A stretch of 64,000 bases of DNA from Buxus sempervirens (Eukaryota; Streptophyta; Magnoliopsida; Buxales; Buxaceae). Location: positions 9,486,001-9,550,000 of the forward strand of contig OX387193.1 of assembly GCA_947561395.2 (NCBI GenBank), given 5' to 3'. Numbering within the stretch: the first letter of the stretch is position 1; each line of letters starts with the position of its first letter. The position numbers and the translations under genes are program-made. The notes beneath the pieces are model-generated. The model worked only from the letters and a program-made list of their open reading frames with translations. It was not told the DNA's origin and did no database searches. Shown in pieces: positions 60,733-64,000 of the stretch.

Positions 60733-61773
60733 TAGGGCTGTAAATGCATCGGATCATGCTTGTTTACCATCCGTTTTCAATTAAATTATCCAACTTAATC
60801 GGATTTTTAACCGATTAAATGATCCGTTGGATTGGATTCAGACCAGGCCCATATCCGTCCATTAAGATCCGAATTTGATTAGTTATATATAATGTGCTTG
60901 TAAATTATATAAGATATTGAGGATAATTAAATAATTTATCCTCTTTGCATAAAACTAACATTTGCCTAATTCCTAAACACTCTCAACTCTCTCTCGTCTT
61001 CCTCTCAACTCTCTCTCGTCTTTCTCTCAATTCTCTCTCGTCTTCGGCGACGGCGGTGAACTGCACAATAGTCGAGGGTTCGGCGGACAACGGTCGAGGG
61101 TTCAAAGGACAACCCCATCTCTGAGGGTTAAGCACCGCCTTCTTTAGGCTTTTGGCAAGGATCTTGTAAAATGGCTCTGTCTACTACCTCTTTCCTTCTT
61201 CCCAAGTTGCCGGTGCCAACTGGAATGGCGAATCCATTGTTTATGCGCATAGATTTGGTGAGCAAGCTCACTGGGTTCATGGTCATATGTGTTCTCATCA
61301 ATAATCGTATTTGTTTGTGCAAATTGTTTTTCTCTTATTTGTTACATCTTATTCATAGTTGATGTCTGAATGTGTTTGTAAGAATTGGGTTGCTTGTCAT
61401 GTGAAATAGGAAAGTAATTGTAGAAAAATGAAGAAGGAAATTATGTGGTAAGAGAGCTTTGTGTACCAAATGGTGTGTAATTAATTAGTTCGAACATGAA
61501 ATGTAAACATGATCCTCCATCTTGGCTTCAATGGTGACACTTTAAATTAGATGAAATTTAATTGGATTTTCGGACTTATTAACAGATTTGAATACTTAAT
61601 CTAATTCGAATACAATCAAATACGAATACGGATTTAACAATATTTATCGGATTCGGACTTGGTAGGACATATGAAATATCCGTTAAATACTTAAACGAAT
61701 ACGGATATCCTATATCTTAAACGGATTCGGATTCAGAGAGATCCGCTCCATATTCACTCCGTTTACAGTCCAA
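60733..61773. mobile_element. hAT-like non-autonomous element
   Basis: The left end TAGGGCTGTAAATGCATC and the reverse-complemented right end TTGGACTGTAAACGGAGTG are flanked by GTTGTGAT (60725-60732) and GTTGCGAT (61774-61781), an 8-bp duplication with one change. Subterminal repeats of CGGATTCGGA and ATCCGT type face each other. The middle (61000-61370) is not element-like. It has CT-rich leader DNA with TCTCTCTCGTCTTC three times and a frame starting MALSTTSFLLPKLPVPTG, possibly captured host sequence of unknown origin. Confidence 0.85.
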
Positions 61774-61879
61774 GTTGCGATATTTCAAGCTTCCAAAAAG
61801 TTTGATGATCCACAATCTGGGAAGAGGGTTCTCTTATATCAACTAACTCAGGCGTTTCTTCCTTTAAAATCTTCTTCAC

Positions 61880-62103
61880 TATAAAATCTTCTTCACAGAA
61901 TAAAGACAAGCACAGACAACAGTTAGAGACAAGAAAGGGACAGAGAGAAACAGCGAAGGAGATAGGGCTTCGTTTAATGCAATGGAGCTGTTAACAGACA
62001 GGCGTCGATGACATGGCATTAACTTCCACGCGGCAGCGTCCCATTGGAACGGCAGGATCAACTGCAGGTTAAGGTGACAGACGATGTGAACCCAAATTAG
62101 CTA
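61880..62103 (-). promoter_or_regulatory. Promoter-like stretch similar to 49621-49712
   Basis: On the minus strand, TGGGTTCACATCGTCTGTCA, CCTTAACCTGCAGTTG, GCTGCCGCGTGGAAGTT and CATGTCATCG occur in the same order as in the plus-strand stretch at 49.63-49.71 kb. A CT-rich leader-like run (GCTGTTTCTCTCTGTCCC) follows. No gene is recognised downstream; a hAT element interrupts at 61773. Confidence 0.4.
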
Positions 62104-62190
62104 CCATGGTTCGAGATTGTCAGCCGCCGGCATCCCACGGATGCTTAGGGTCTGCCACAGGGTCATAAGATCTCGTCCCCTTCTCGTATG

Positions 62191-62293
62191 GCCGTGAGAT
62201 GCTGCCATGTTAAGCACCACAAGATCGGTGTTTTTTCAATGTTGTTAATATTAATTATAAGATACTACACATGACAGCATCTCCTGATCACAG
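62191..62293. repeat. Hairpin MITE, AGATGCT family, copy 8
   Basis: GTGAGATGCTGCCATGTTAAG at the left faces, from the right, AGGAGATGCTGTCATGTGTAG. The centre holds GGTGTTTTTTC and an AT-rich loop. A further partial arm (GAGATGCTCCACGTGATAG) lies at 62381-62399. Confidence 0.6.
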
Positions 62294-62643
62294 CAAGAGC
62301 CTATTTTGGTATACGTAGTAGAAAGTTTCATCTGGATTGATGATATGCCAACCATGACGTTTGCCTTGCAAACTGAATATGAGATGCTCCACGTGATAGA
62401 AATCATAGCATCTTACTTAAATTGCATATATCACAGCAACAAGGGGCAGAAAACAGCATCATCCTCTTTTCCTTGCCTTCTCTATCCTGTCCTTTTTACA
62501 TTAAATGTAATTAGCTGAGGTAGGATCTTACCATATGAAGCATCCTATGGATAGAATTCTTTGCCCCCCCCCCCCCAAAAAAGGAAAACCTTTTATATTT
62601 TTAGAATTAGAAAAAGCAAAAATTTTCATGTAGCAGCATCTCA

Positions 62644-62711
62644 AGCAAATTGCGTGGTCCACTACAATAAAAGGCAAAGCAAATTGCATGGTCCACTACA
62701 ATAAAAGGCAA
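62644..62711. repeat. 34-bp tandem duplication
   Basis: Two adjacent units differ at one base: AGCAAATTGC(G/A)TGGTCC then ACTACAATAAAAGGCAA. Confidence 0.95.
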
Positions 62712-64000
62712 CCTATAAATATATGTGGCTTGGGTAGTACCATTGGCATTTGTCCATTGTACAAGAGACCCTAGTTCTTATTCTATGTTTTAGAAGGGGT
62801 CCTCTGTCCTCTCCTTATATCATTCCCCATTGAGACAAATACATATACCCCTGAATTGGTAAGCTTAATTTTCCTTTAACATTTAAATTTCTTTTACCGA
62901 ACTCAGAGCAATATCTTCATGAGCTCAATGCATGGGCTATATTTCCAAACATGAACCAGAAGTAACCAAGTGCCTTAAGATGGTTCGATTTTCAGCAACA
63001 TCACCATACTGTGGAGTCCAATTGAGATCCCCATCAAGCAATAGAATATCATAATCCAGCATCTTTTAAAACCCCACCAAAGCAACAATGCAAAATTCCT
63101 TCTACAATTCAAGAGCACCATTAAAAAAGCATTCATCCACAGCCCCACTTATATTTTAACTAGTGGCCTGAATCTGTTCTAAGTTTTCAAAAGTCCATGC
63201 CATGCCAGATGCCACCCACTCCACTTGTTAACTGCGCTCAACCTCTGTTTGTGGCTTCAAGACCTTAAATTCCTCCTCGGTCACAATTAAAAACAGTGGG
63301 AATCAATGAATCAATGCGTAGCTTTATGCTGTGTAAGCTCTTATGTGTCTCTATCACCCCAAATGGACAAAAGTTTCAAATGGTTAAGCACCCTACCTTG
63401 CCTCTACCTTTAAATTAGGTTATTGTGATCCAAGTGATCAATACATTATAAAAGTATAAAATAGGGTTTTCAAATAAAATATATAAAAGCCTAGCATAGA
63501 GTATGTAACTAACAGATAATGGAATGATAATGACATGATTTAAGATTCATTAAATTATAACTTACCAAACCCAAGTTTTTCGTAACAGATGAAGACAGGT
63601 TGTGGATAACCCAATCAGCACCCATCTTATTCTCTTAATGTAAGAAAATACTGTTTGATCCGAGCCACCATTGCCACCCCAATCTCATCGTCTGGGCTTT
63701 AAATCTAGCCCAACCCATCTGAAGCCCAGCAGCCCATACCACTTTTTATCTATATTTAATAGCAAAGTGCACTGGCAATACTACACGTCGTGGAAGGGAA
63801 TAGTTGCATAACCGACTATTGAGTTTGAAGAAAATTGAGTTATTTTTTTTACCATTGTATCATTTTATTAATGTATCTTCACCATGGTGTGTATGAGCCG
63901 TTATGGAAAGTCTTGCACTTTTGTTGGCGTAAATCTCAAGGGAGTGCATCGCATTATATATATTATAGATATATAAACCCTATTTTGATATAATAAAGCA
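62712..64000. other. Right edge, no gene seen
   Basis: AT-rich DNA. A minus-strand frame near 63070-62990 reads LLLDGDLNWTPQYGDVAEN but has no family I recognise and no support beyond 30 codons. Confidence 0.4.

Noticed and set aside
1-64000. CRISPR arrays, bacterial operons, tRNA or rRNA genes
   Set aside because: No regularly spaced direct repeats of that type, no cloverleaf or ribosomal RNA sequence recognised. The Pol III B boxes seen belong to SINE-like elements.

Overview
The window is nuclear DNA of a flowering plant. Its genes have GT-AG introns and plant-type products, and most of the rest is plant transposable elements (L1- and RTE-type LINEs, an Au-type SINE, an Ogre-like Ty3/gypsy piece, PIF/Harbinger and hAT elements, MITEs). 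Long element-filled introns suggest a large, old, transposon-rich dicot-type genome. The sequence alone does not name the species.

Four genes are supported. (1) 904-1787, minus: the first two exons of a plastid-type CDP-diacylglycerol synthase (CDS4/CDS5-like); the rest lies off the left edge. (2) 6681-6854, plus: a 57-residue homologue of the mitochondrial micropeptide STMP1. (3) 15620-32083, minus: a complete ER-type CDP-diacylglycerol synthase (CDS1/2-like), 11 coding exons giving 421 residues, with introns of 4.8 and 5.3 kb full of retroelement fragments. (4) 40141-42020, minus: a complete two-exon glycerol-3-phosphate permease (G3Pp/SLC37-like), 524 residues. Three of the four handle glycerolipid precursors (glycerol-3-phosphate, phosphatidate to CDP-diacylglycerol). 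Whether the proximity means anything is open.

Layout: 2.3-6.2 kb holds hairpin MITEs and a PIF element with a hAT element nested inside. 7.6-9.2 kb is a decayed LINE. 11.1-12.2 and 13.0-14.6 kb are two PIF-like elements, the second carrying a broken copy of the splicing-factor gene PRP18. 15.6-32.1 kb is the ER synthase gene. 33.4-39.2 kb is a row of hAT, PIF and hairpin elements, one with a 1.27-kb almost pure A/T core. 43.3-50.3 kb has small insertions, MITEs and a promoter-like stretch with no gene. 50.3-59.8 kb is one L1-type LINE on the minus strand, split by an Ogre-like element and scarred by a deletion. 60.4-64.0 kb has a GA microsatellite, a hAT element and more hairpins.

The most unusual observations are four tiny insertions in which 10-18 nt ending in C plus poly(A) lie between 16-19 bp direct repeats, looking like retroposon tails without a body; the PRP18 capture; a dispersed hairpin family built on AGATGCT and a CACGTG core; and an inverted similarity between two promoter-like stretches 12.3 kb apart. 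Exon edges were placed by reading splice sites and by recalled family similarity. No database search was possible.
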